Positions 43,495-51,528 of a stretch of DNA of 58,786 nt are shown here, in pieces. Numbering within the stretch: the first letter of the stretch is position 1; each line of letters begins with the position of its first letter. The position numbers and the translations under genes were made by a program. The notes below the pieces were generated by a model, which was not told the DNA's origin, searched no databases, and saw only the letters and a program-made list of their open reading frames with translations. This DNA is from an uncultured Bacilli bacterium (GTDB lineage Bacteria > Bacillota_I > Bacilli_A > RFN20 > CAG-449): the NCBI GenBank assembly GCA_947629415.1, contig CANRDP010000003.1, forward strand, positions 1-58,786, written 5' to 3'.

Positions 43495-46263
43495 TTATTC
43501 TTCCTCGGACTGATTTTCATGATCTTTATCATAATAATCTACAGTTCTATTCACGGTATATATAATTGATTTTTTTGTTGCATCATTATCTCTTTGTGGA
43601 AATCCAATAGCATATCCAACTAGATATGAATATTTGCGTGTTTTTAATTCATTTAATAAATTAATTATATCTTTTCCTTCATCCAACCAATTTTTATCGG
43701 ACACAAATAATTCTTCATCTATCCCTTTAGGACGTTTAGGATGAATGAAATAAATAATTAATAAGGGATTTCTTCCTTTGATTAAATAGTCTTGTGCTTT
43801 TGTATGAGTTAAAGGAATCTCTTCTTCTTTTATTCCATATTTAGTATCCGACCTACCACCTAGTCTAAGTCTATGTCTACTCATTCTAATGCAGTTTTCA
43901 CGAACATCAAAAATTCTACCAACAAGAGGGATATCGATTTTTAAATTTTCAAATTTAAATTTTTCAGAAGCATCACCTCCGATGACTAAAACATCAAAAA
44001 AAGGTAGGTTTTGCTCCTCTTTTGATAAAAGCCCTTTGATTTGCTCTTGATCAAAATAAGTATTTCCTTCTTTAGGAATGATTACTGAATCGATTAATTC
44101 TTTCACAAATCTAAAAGAGATATTTCTAAAATAGGGATGATTTTTAATGTTATCATCTTTTTGTGAAATATCGATATTATTTAAAAATTCAAACGTTTTT
44201 TCTATATTAAATTCATTTTCATCTAGATTTCTTGTGAGATAGGGCGTTTCAAACAAACTTCCATAAAATGATTTAATGACTGATTTTACTTTTGTGCTTC
44301 TCATTTTATTAGCTGCAGTGATGCCTAAATCAACAGATTCATTTAATACACGAATACCAAATTCTATAGGTTTTTTCTTTTCCTCACTCATAGTTTTAAT
44401 GTCTTGTTTTAATGCCTCGATAGATTCATTAATATATTGATAATAATTATAGGAATCTTCACTAACCCAAATTCTACATAAATCCCCATATCCATCTCGA
44501 TAACCAAACCATCGACCCATTTGCATTAGCACGTCAAAAGTAGAGGTGTTTCGATAAAAATAACTTGTCATTAACCCTTCTAAAGTTAAGCCTCTAGAAA
44601 GTGCTAATCCTCCAACTGCAATTACTCTTAGTCCTTTTTTTGCTTCATTATAATTTAATTTAGATGAATTTCTAGATGAATTTACAACAATGACTTCGAT
44701 TTTAGCTATAGATTCATATAATTGTCCAAAAACTTTCTCCCAAGTAATATCAATATTATCTATATCTAATTGTTTTAAGAAATGCACATTAAAAGTATCT
44801 TGTAAATCCTTAATATTTTGATTAGTTAAAGCTATTTTCATTGGAAGTTTATATGTTTGTTTAACTGATCGTTTGATTTGAACATAATAATCTTTAGCTA
44901 TATCACAAATAACTTCTTGTACTTTAATAAATCTTGACATATTGATTAACATAGAACGATGTGTGTTTTTATTGATATCTCTTAAATCTCTTATAGCATT
45001 AGCAATAAGAAATGTTCGAATTGATTCATAAAAAGAATCAAATAGTTTAGCACCATCCCATTCTTTTCTATGCTTTAAGGGAAAAATTTCATCGTTATAA
45101 TCTTTTATAAAGCGAATGTTATTATTGGATTCAACAAAATATTTTCTAGGTCCACAATAATTGCTTGGTGCATTTAGTGCGAAAATAAAGTCTTTTGGAA
45201 ATAAATCATCCTTTTTCATTTCATCTTCTTCACTATAACTAATGAACACATTAGCAAATGGGGTAGCGGTGAATCCTACATAGCTGCTTTTTGTGAATAA
45301 AGATAATATTTTTCTAATATGTTTATTGATTTTTGTAGGATCCTCATCCTCTTTGTTTGTATTAATCGATGCGTTATCTGCTTCATCATCAATGATTAAT
45401 GCAGGGTAATTAATTGTTTCTTGACCTGGATAAGTGTTAATTCTTTTCAATGATGAATATATTTTTCTTAAAACACTGACATTTTTCTTAAGAATAAAAA
45501 TTAATGGTTCAGAAGAGTAATTACTTAATTTATATGTAGTATTTTGATCATCAGTACTCACAAAATCTTTTCCTCTGCTAGTAAAGGCTTTTGGTGTTTT
45601 TTCACCTCTTCCAACACCAACTTCAACTCCATTTAAACTATCCCAACCAATAAATCCTTCTTCAACTCTTTGTTGAGTCTGTCTTCTTAGGCTTTCAATT
45701 GTTCCAGTTAAAATAAAAATCACTCGATATCCAGCATCTGCGGCTTTTGTTATTAATCCGATGTAGTTGGATGTTTTTCCTGATTGAACATCACCGACAA
45801 CTAAACCTCTTACTGAAAATGTAGCATCTTCATTGGGATTACCTAAATGTGACATCAAAGTGAATAATGTTTTATCTAAAGTGTTAATGACATTATCTGT
45901 AAAATTTGGTTTATTCGTTAAATAATTCTTATATCTCTCCCAATAATAAGGATTAAAATCTTTAGAATTTTTTAAATTTTCATACCATTTGTCATCATGC
46001 TCATAGTCACCTAGAATAATACTTCCTTCTTCTTGATAAACAGAATATAGGGATTTGATTTTATTTAAAAGATAATTCTTTTCCTTTTCATTTAAGACAA
46101 AATTTGGAAGCTCTTGAAAAAATCGATTATGCGATTGCTCTATACAATTTTTAATAAAATCTTCCGTAATTCTAAAATTCGGATTACACATTTGTTGTAC
46201 ATCACATTGTGTTTTAAAATCTTTTATATAAATATCAAAAATTTCATCTTTAGTTTGATTCAT
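43495..46263 (-). CDS. Z1-domain superfamily II helicase/ATPase
   Basis: This 922-residue protein has a helicase core. Walker A is GDVQSGKTSNYIG (residues 157-169), Walker B is IIDDEADNAS (DDEAD at 292-296), and motif III is GFTATPFANV (332-335). After it comes the Z1 domain, with VGGLALSRGLTLEGL, then LMQMGRWFGYRDGYGDLCRIW with the conserved Arg residues. It is long but of normal family size. GGAGA precedes the start; the gene overlaps the ATPase gene upstream by 14 bases. It is expected to move on DNA and act with the nuclease and the GHKL protein. Confidence 0.92.
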   Translation of the reverse strand: MNQTKDEIFDIYIKDFKTQCDVQQMCNPNFRITEDFIKNCIEQSHNRFFQELPNFVLNEKEKNYLLNKIKSLYSVYQEEGSIILGDYEHDDKWYENLKNSKDFNPYYWERYKNYLTNKPNFTDNVINTLDKTLFTLMSHLGNPNEDATFSVRGLVVGDVQSGKTSNYIGLITKAADAGYRVIFILTGTIESLRRQTQQRVEEGFIGWDSLNGVEVGVGRGEKTPKAFTSRGKDFVSTDDQNTTYKLSNYSSEPLIFILKKNVSVLRKIYSSLKRINTYPGQETINYPALIIDDEADNASINTNKEDEDPTKINKHIRKILSLFTKSSYVGFTATPFANVFISYSEEDEMKKDDLFPKDFIFALNAPSNYCGPRKYFVESNNNIRFIKDYNDEIFPLKHRKEWDGAKLFDSFYESIRTFLIANAIRDLRDINKNTHRSMLINMSRFIKVQEVICDIAKDYYVQIKRSVKQTYKLPMKIALTNQNIKDLQDTFNVHFLKQLDIDNIDITWEKVFGQLYESIAKIEVIVVNSSRNSSKLNYNEAKKGLRVIAVGGLALSRGLTLEGLMTSYFYRNTSTFDVLMQMGRWFGYRDGYGDLCRIWVSEDSYNYYQYINESIEALKQDIKTMSEEKKKPIEFGIRVLNESVDLGITAANKMRSTKVKSVIKSFYGSLFETPYLTRNLDENEFNIEKTFEFLNNIDISQKDDNIKNHPYFRNISFRFVKELIDSVIIPKEGNTYFDQEQIKGLLSKEEQNLPFFDVLVIGGDASEKFKFENLKIDIPLVGRIFDVRENCIRMSRHRLRLGGRSDTKYGIKEEEIPLTHTKAQDYLIKGRNPLLIIYFIHPKRPKGIDEELFVSDKNWLDEGKDIINLLNELKTRKYSYLVGYAIGFPQRDNDATKKSIIYTVNRTVDYYDKDHENQSEEE

Positions 46264-47740
46264 AGAGTTTCTCCTTAATTAACGCTAGAATGTTTTCGTT
46301 ATTAAATGGCTCATAAGTTTTTAATAATTCGAATATTTTTTCATCATCAAATTGAAATTTGCGTCTAAAATAGTTAATTTGATTTATTCCTACTATGATG
46401 ATAGAGTCTAAAGCATTTTGTGATTGCTCTAAGTCTATTTTTCTATTACACATTGAATTATAAATATCATTATAGGGAATAGAAGATGAAATAATATCCA
46501 ATAAACGAATTATTTTTGCTTTATCTTTATCTTCAAAATCATTGATAAAATTCTTTACAAAATTAGAATCTGTATTAATAAAAAACATTTCTTTTTGCTC
46601 CCTATTTAGTCTTTTATTCCAAATTTTATTGTCATCCTTTTCTAAATTTAGGCGAGCTCTTTTAGAATTTTTGCTTTCAGATTTAGTTCGTACATCACTT
46701 ACAGCCTTTTTTAAATGTTGTAAAAATGATATTGGAATATTAGCATTTTGTTTTTTAATATCGATACCCCATTCTTCATCTAAGGAATTTGGGATATCTA
46801 CCATTATTCTTCCATATTTATATAGTTCAGAATTTAAGTTTGTAGATGCTAATTTAAACCATGTTCCATAGGTAATTAATCGATTATTTCGGTAGATATA
46901 AAATCCTTGTCCTTTTCTAAAAGAATCTATTCCTCCTAATTTTTCAATGTCTTCGTCGGATAAATCCGTAGTATGGGGAAGAATAACTTGTTGAACTCTA
47001 ATATTTTTACCATTATACTTTATATATTTTTCTTTGAATATATCGCTTTTTGGGTGATTTTCTAAAAAAGGATCCAATCCTTTAACTTTATCTTCATTAA
47101 TATAAATTTTTAGCGGAGAAAAGGGCTTGTTTAAGAATCTATGGAAGACTAATGCGATATGATGTTCCATATTTTCTACTTCTTCTTGAAGTGCTGGAAT
47201 AATAAGTCCGTCCTTCTTTTTGCTGATAATATCAAATTCTTGCCAAATAACTAAAGTTCCACTTTTTAAATCATTTAGCATATCAATTTTAGGTAATTTT
47301 TTGATTTCATCTTCGTCTAATTCTAGACAACACCAACTTTTTTCTTTTGTAGCGTAATCTAAGTCCCACATTAAAACAGAAATTATTTCATTCTTTTTTG
47401 ATGCTACAATTAATTTTCTGCATTGAGATAGGGAAGCGGATTTTAAACCAAGTCCAAATCTTCCTAAATCTTCGCTATTATATTCTTTTTTTGATCCATA
47501 TTTCATTGCATTTATTAATTCATCACGATTCATACCATCCCCATTATCAAAAAAAACAACGCTTATATCGTTAGGATTAATGGGTGTAAATATTTTTATT
47601 TCTGTTGCATGCGCAGAAATGGAATTATCAATAATATCTGCGGCCGCGGTTTCAAAACTATACCCAATAGAACGCATTGAATTCATCAAAATGCTAGGTT
47701 CTGGATTGTTTAAAATTCTTCTTACCATATCCTTCTCCAT
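46250..47740 (-). CDS. GHKL (MORC/MutL-like) ATPase of the defence operon
   Basis: A 496-residue protein with an N-terminal GHKL ATPase fold: the N-box AADIIDNSISA (about residue 35), the G1 motif FFDNGDGM (about 64-71) and G2 motif LGRFGLGLKSAS (about 93-104). A second S5-like domain and a helical C-terminus follow. This resembles prokaryotic MORC-type proteins that cluster with Z1 helicases and methylases. AAGGT lies 6 bases before the ATG at 47740; starts at 47755 and 47725 are possible. It is first in the operon. It may serve as a DNA-clamping ATPase. Confidence 0.85.
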   Translation of the reverse strand: MEKDMVRRILNNPEPSILMNSMRSIGYSFETAAADIIDNSISAHATEIKIFTPINPNDISVVFFDNGDGMNRDELINAMKYGSKKEYNSEDLGRFGLGLKSASLSQCRKLIVASKKNEIISVLMWDLDYATKEKSWCCLELDEDEIKKLPKIDMLNDLKSGTLVIWQEFDIISKKKDGLIIPALQEEVENMEHHIALVFHRFLNKPFSPLKIYINEDKVKGLDPFLENHPKSDIFKEKYIKYNGKNIRVQQVILPHTTDLSDEDIEKLGGIDSFRKGQGFYIYRNNRLITYGTWFKLASTNLNSELYKYGRIMVDIPNSLDEEWGIDIKKQNANIPISFLQHLKKAVSDVRTKSESKNSKRARLNLEKDDNKIWNKRLNREQKEMFFINTDSNFVKNFINDFEDKDKAKIIRLLDIISSSIPYNDIYNSMCNRKIDLEQSQNALDSIIIVGINQINYFRRKFQFDDEKIFELLKTYEPFNNENILALIKEKLYESN

Positions 47741-47801
47741 ATGAGTACCTTGCATATTTTCAAAAGAAAAACTTGTACTTCACTAATAGAAATGTAACAC
47801 A

Positions 47802-47816
47802 CTTTTGATACAAAAG
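47802..47816. promoter_or_regulatory. Candidate operator of the defence operon
   Basis: CTTTTG-ATA-CAAAAG is a perfect 15-bp palindrome about 62 bases upstream of the first gene of the operon. It is well placed for a repressor, but no regulator gene lies in the cassette. Confidence 0.45.
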
Positions 47817-48029
47817 CGAGAAAATTATATTGAGGTGTGGAATTAAACAATATTCTTGAATTCTATTGTTTTTGCAAGCTTTTTTAAGAAAATTAAGATA
47901 GATTTGAACAATTGTTTATATTTTTATTTCTTCATATAACCACTTTATTTGTGCTTTATCAAACTTACATTGAAAGACTTTTGGATTTTGTTGCTTAGCA
48001 ATTTTAATATTTTGTCTTTATTTTTGTTA

Positions 48030-48466
48030 TCTATTAAACCACGCGGAAATATTGCTACACTAAACATCTACGATGTCTTTAGCTCCATTTGCTTATATTC
48101 TAATCCTATTTCTTTAAAAGAAAGCAAAATTCCCGCGGCTACTCATATTCTTACTTATCTTGATTTGAATAATAAAATTATTCCCGCGGATGATGATTTA
48201 CATACTCAAGTCAAAACCTCGGAACTGATTATTAGAAGAAAGGAAATTATGTATTTCATGTTGAAGATAAAATCCCCTAAAATTCTACTATTATTAATAA
48301 TATTCTTGTAACTTTTTATAAATTTACTAATGTAATCTTTCAAGATACGAAATAGATATTGATTCAAAAAAGATTCAAACAAAAACCAGTTGAAAGTTTC
48401 TCATTACTGTTATCAGCGATGTCATCAAAAGAATTGATGAACGATTTACAAGAACCTAAAGTTTAA
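48030..48466 (+). pseudogene. Decayed coding remnant, family not recognised
   Basis: One frame reads GNIATLNIYDVFSSICLYSN, then ISLKESKIPAATHILTYLDL and IPADDDLHTQVKTSELIIRR, and has a composition like a real protein. After a frameshift near 48280 a second frame gives NILVTFYKFTNVIFQ, a stop at 48349, and a further stretch KPVESFSLLLSAMSSKEL ending at 48466. I cannot name the family. Stops and a frameshift mark it as broken. Confidence 0.5.
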
Positions 48467-48558
48467 TAATTACTTCAAAGTGTTGATGTTTTTTTAAATG
48501 CCTTTGATTTTCAAAACCAAAAATATAGTGCCCTAATCCTTGGTTTAGTTTAAAAAAA

Positions 48559-48630
48559 GTTTGTTTTTGATGATTTTTGCATGAAAAACATATTTTTGTA
48601 TATTCTTTTAATTTTCATGAGTAATTACTA
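48559..48630 (-). repeat. Right copy of the 72-bp inverted repeat
   Basis: Its reverse complement matches the left copy (38312-38383) at 71 of 72 positions. It ends 67 bases before the gluconate 5-dehydrogenase start. The identity stops sharply at both edges. Confidence 0.95.
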
Positions 48631-48697
48631 AAAAAACACCTTTATTTTTTTGCAAAACATGGTAAAATAAATATTAGATAAAAAGGAGATATTTTTT

Positions 48698-49498
48698 ATG
48701 AAAATGGATGATTTCCGATTGGATGGGCGAGTGGCCCTTGTGACAGGTGGTTCCTATGGTATTGGATTTGCCATTGCAACTGCTCTTGCCGAAGCGGGTG
48801 CGAAAATTGTTTTTAATGATCGCAAACCGGAATTAATCGAAAAAAGTGTTGCCGAATATAAAAAATTAGGCATTGAAGCACACGGATACATTTGTGATGT
48901 AACCGATGAAGATGCAGTAAAAGAATTTATTGCCAAAGTAGAAAAAGAAGTTGGAACAGTTGATATTTTGGTCAATAATGCCGGAATTATCAAAAGAATT
49001 CCTATGATTGAAATGTCTGCGGCGGATTTCCGTCAAGTTGTCGATATCGATTTGAATGGACCATTTATTATGGCCAAGGCAGTAATTCCCGGAATGATCA
49101 AGAAAGGTCATGGTAAAATTATCAATATTTGTTCCATGATGTCGGAATTAGGCCGTGAAACCGTTTCCGCTTATGCCGCGGCAAAAGGCGGATTGAAAAT
49201 GCTGACGAAAAATATTGCTTCGGAATACGGACAATATAATATTCAATGCAATGGTATCGGTCCCGGTTATATTGCAACACCTCAGACGGCACCATTAAGA
49301 GAACGTCAGGCGGATGGTTCTCGTCATCCGTTTGATTCCTTTATCGTTGCGAAGACTCCGGCAGAACGTTGGGGTACACCGGAAGATTTGCAAGGACCTG
49401 CGGTTTTTCTTGCTTCCGATGCTTCAAATTTCGTGAATGGTCACATTCTTTATGTGGATGGTGGAATTCTCGCATATATAGGTAAACAACCACAATAA
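48698..49498 (+). CDS. Gluconate 5-dehydrogenase (SDR family)
   Basis: This short-chain dehydrogenase interconverts D-gluconate and 5-keto-D-gluconate with NAD(P)H. It has the cofactor motif TGGSYGIGFAIA (residues 17-28), NNAG, the catalytic Ser in ICSMMSELG and the YAAAK pair (Tyr157/Lys161 region). The segment GYIATPQTAPLRERQADGSRHPFD and the C-terminal HILYVDGGILAYIGKQP are characteristic of the gluconate 5-dehydrogenase branch. The 266-residue length fits. AAAAGGAG precedes the start. No hexuronate or gluconate genes are adjacent because the defence cassette interrupts its upstream side. Confidence 0.88.
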   Translation: MKMDDFRLDGRVALVTGGSYGIGFAIATALAEAGAKIVFNDRKPELIEKSVAEYKKLGIEAHGYICDVTDEDAVKEFIAKVEKEVGTVDILVNNAGIIKRIPMIEMSAADFRQVVDIDLNGPFIMAKAVIPGMIKKGHGKIINICSMMSELGRETVSAYAAAKGGLKMLTKNIASEYGQYNIQCNGIGPGYIATPQTAPLRERQADGSRHPFDSFIVAKTPAERWGTPEDLQGPAVFLASDASNFVNGHILYVDGGILAYIGKQPQ

Positions 49499-49509
49499 AA
49501 AAAGAAAAT

Positions 49510-49536
49510 AAGGCCGTCGGAAGAAGACGGTCTTTT
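49510..49536 (+). terminator. Rho-independent terminator after gluconate 5-dehydrogenase
   Basis: AAGGCCGTC and GACGGTCTT form a stem with one G-T pair, then a T run. Confidence 0.8.
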
Positions 49537-49618
49537 CCTTAAAAGTTTTCTTTTTTATTTGCATTAAAATGAAAAATCGTATATAGTACTCTATTATTAG
49601 GATGATTAGGAGAAAAAT

Positions 49619-50137
49619 ATGATCAACATAACATTAATCGGCCAAGACATTTATTTAGCTTCCCGAATTGAAAAAGGGATGCTTTCTTCATTGGCGAAAC
49701 TTTATGAAGTTCATGAAGACGAAATTATTGTTAGTGCTCAAGAATCTTTCCTATATCATGACGGAGTAGAACAGACATCTTACCAAATTCTTGTTCGCGT
49801 GGAAGCAGAAAAAAAATATGAACCATTAGAAAAAAATGTGGCGAAATATCTTTTGAAATACATGCAAGAATATGCCATTCATACTCGGTTATATTTTCTT
49901 TATTTTGAATCTTCGCATTATTACGAAAGAATTCATCCGGATTATCCTCTTTATCTTTCGGAAACAAATTTGGTGAATCTTGAAGATGACGAAGATTATG
50001 AGGATAATGAAGAAATTTATGAAGGAGATATTTTCAAAGATTTTGCGAATCGTGAAAAAGAACCGGAAAATGAATTTGACGAAGAAGAAGAGCATGATTG
50101 CAGTTGTGAACATTGTAATCATTCTAAACATTCTTAA
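49619..50137 (+). CDS. Acidic protein with a Cys/His-rich tail, function unknown
   Basis: I do not recognise this 172-residue protein. The first 120 residues look like a small globular alpha/beta domain. Residues 121-155 are dominated by Asp and Glu. The end, HDCSCEHCNHSKHS, has a CxCxxC cluster with flanking His residues that could bind zinc or another metal. AGGAG precedes the ATG. It precedes the RsmB-like gene by 107 bases in the same direction. Confidence 0.7.
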   Translation: MINITLIGQDIYLASRIEKGMLSSLAKLYEVHEDEIIVSAQESFLYHDGVEQTSYQILVRVEAEKKYEPLEKNVAKYLLKYMQEYAIHTRLYFLYFESSHYYERIHPDYPLYLSETNLVNLEDDEDYEDNEEIYEGDIFKDFANREKEPENEFDEEEEHDCSCEHCNHSKHS

Positions 50138-50244
50138 ACTTACTTACTTCCATTCTTCCAATTTAAAGCCATTTGGAAAGGGAAATCATTCTATGATACG
50201 ACAATGAACGTGTATTATTATGGAAACTGCGAGGTGATGCGATT

Positions 50245-51528
50245 ATGGCTATACTTGAACAAGCTTATGGTTATTTAAGCCGAATCATGAGTAAAGAGGA
50301 AACTTTCGTAACGATTATGAATCGTTCCATTCCCAATGCGGGTTTATCCTCAGAAGATACGACACTTCTTCGAGATGTATTGAAATCCGCGGTAAACAAG
50401 TATTATTTTTTACGATTTGAAGTTCGGAAAGGTGCCCAGGAAATCGAATTGGAATCCGAAGAAACCAATGTTTTGATTTTGGGTCTTGCCTTTATTCATT
50501 ATGTGAAAAATGTCGATTTTGATTTGGTGATGAAATTCTTTGAAGAAGAATATGGTTCTTTACCTTTACGAATTTCTTTAGATCAGATCAAACAAATTTA
50601 TTCAACTATTGGAGATCATCCTATGGATTTGCCAAGTCGTGTGGAGGAGGTAATTTCCAAAAAAGTATCGCTCAAATATTCTTATCCGGAGTGGATTGTC
50701 AAAATGATGTTTAAACATTTCGGCGTAAAGAATACTTTTCGCAGCGCGGCATCTTCTCGTCATGGTATGCCGATTGTAATTAATACAAATGATATGAAAT
50801 TAAAAAATGAAGAGTTGGATGAAACTTTATATAGCAAAACAAAATTTTCTTCAAGAGCATATAATTATCTCGGAAAAGAAAAAATTATTCAGCAATCTTT
50901 ATTTAAATCCAATAAAATTTTTGTGGAAGATGAAGCAGAACAAATGCTCATCAATCTATTAGATCCCCAGCAAGGAGAAAATCTCTTGTGCATTGATGAC
51001 AGCCGTGGAATTATGGCTCTAGATGCTTGTTTGCGGATGAATGATATGGGAAAAGTAAATGCGGCATGTAGTGATTTGATTGCTTTAGAAGCGGCGAAGA
51101 ATTTAACAAGACGTTTCGGAGTCAAATCGGTTGCACCTTTTGAATCCAATGCCAAATTACTGATTACTCATGTTGAGCCGAATACTATGGATAAGGTTCT
51201 AGTCGTTCCGAAATCTTCCGAGATCGGTTTAGTAAGAAAACATCCGGATGTATTATTGACTTTAAAACGCGGGGATTTAGATGGAATTATTGAAGAAGAA
51301 GTACAATATCTTGAGGAAGCAAAACAATTTGTTAAACCGGAGGGAATACTTTTATATTCTGTTTTCACTTTGAATAAAAAAGAATCCGAAAATATTATTC
51401 ATGAATTTTTGGAAAAGAATCAAAACTTTGAACTGATCGAAGAAAAACAAATTTTTCCCTTTGAAGGACCTACCGATGGTTTCTATTATGCAAAAATGAA
51501 AAAAACTGAAGAAAAAAATGAAAACTAA
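50245..51528 (+). CDS. RsmB-like protein lacking catalytic motifs (probable pseudoenzyme)
   Basis: This 427-residue protein has the RsmB architecture: an N-terminal NusB-like helical domain (about 1-140), the linker SLKYSYPEWIVKMMFKHFG, and a Rossmann-type C-terminal domain ending with FPFEGPTDGFYYAKMKK. In true RsmB motif I is DxCAAPGGK, motif IV DAPCSG, and motif VI YSTCS. Here the same positions read CIDDSRGIMAL (249-259), VPKSSEIG (321-328) and YSVFT (371-375), so both catalytic Cys and the SAM-binding glycines are gone. It sits just before rlmN with an 11-base overlap, where rsmB normally sits. It may act as an RNA-binding assembly factor rather than a methyltransferase. Confidence 0.8.
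   Translation: MAILEQAYGYLSRIMSKEETFVTIMNRSIPNAGLSSEDTTLLRDVLKSAVNKYYFLRFEVRKGAQEIELESEETNVLILGLAFIHYVKNVDFDLVMKFFEEEYGSLPLRISLDQIKQIYSTIGDHPMDLPSRVEEVISKKVSLKYSYPEWIVKMMFKHFGVKNTFRSAASSRHGMPIVINTNDMKLKNEELDETLYSKTKFSSRAYNYLGKEKIIQQSLFKSNKIFVEDEAEQMLINLLDPQQGENLLCIDDSRGIMALDACLRMNDMGKVNAACSDLIALEAAKNLTRRFGVKSVAPFESNAKLLITHVEPNTMDKVLVVPKSSEIGLVRKHPDVLLTLKRGDLDGIIEEEVQYLEEAKQFVKPEGILLYSVFTLNKKESENIIHEFLEKNQNFELIEEKQIFPFEGPTDGFYYAKMKKTEEKNEN

Larger units (their letters stand above)
38312..48630. mobile_element. 10.3-kb inverted-repeat-bounded defence cassette
   Basis: A 72-bp sequence at 38312-38383 recurs inverted at 48559-48630 with one mismatch. Between the copies lie five defence genes on one strand and decayed gene pieces at each edge. 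The surrounding genes (chrA pair and gluconate 5-dehydrogenase) diverge away from it. Codon use is more AT-rich inside. I see no transposase, integrase or clear target duplication, so the mode of movement is unknown; a mobile origin is an inference from the repeat and content. Confidence 0.6.
47741..48697. other. Gene-poor right edge of the cassette
   Basis: This 957-base stretch holds the promoter side of the defence operon with a 15-bp palindrome, a decayed coding remnant (48030-48466), the right repeat, and a short AT-rich leader before gluconate 5-dehydrogenase. I see no intact gene in it. Confidence 0.6.

Noticed and set aside
47641-47652. GCGGCCGC site in the GHKL gene as a special signal
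   Set aside because: It encodes conserved residues of the GHKL N-box region and is a chance GC-rich octamer.
38302-48640. Target-site duplication flanking the repeats
   Set aside because: The bases outside the left copy (GAACAAATA) and outside the right copy (AAAAAACACC) do not match as a direct repeat, so I cannot claim one.
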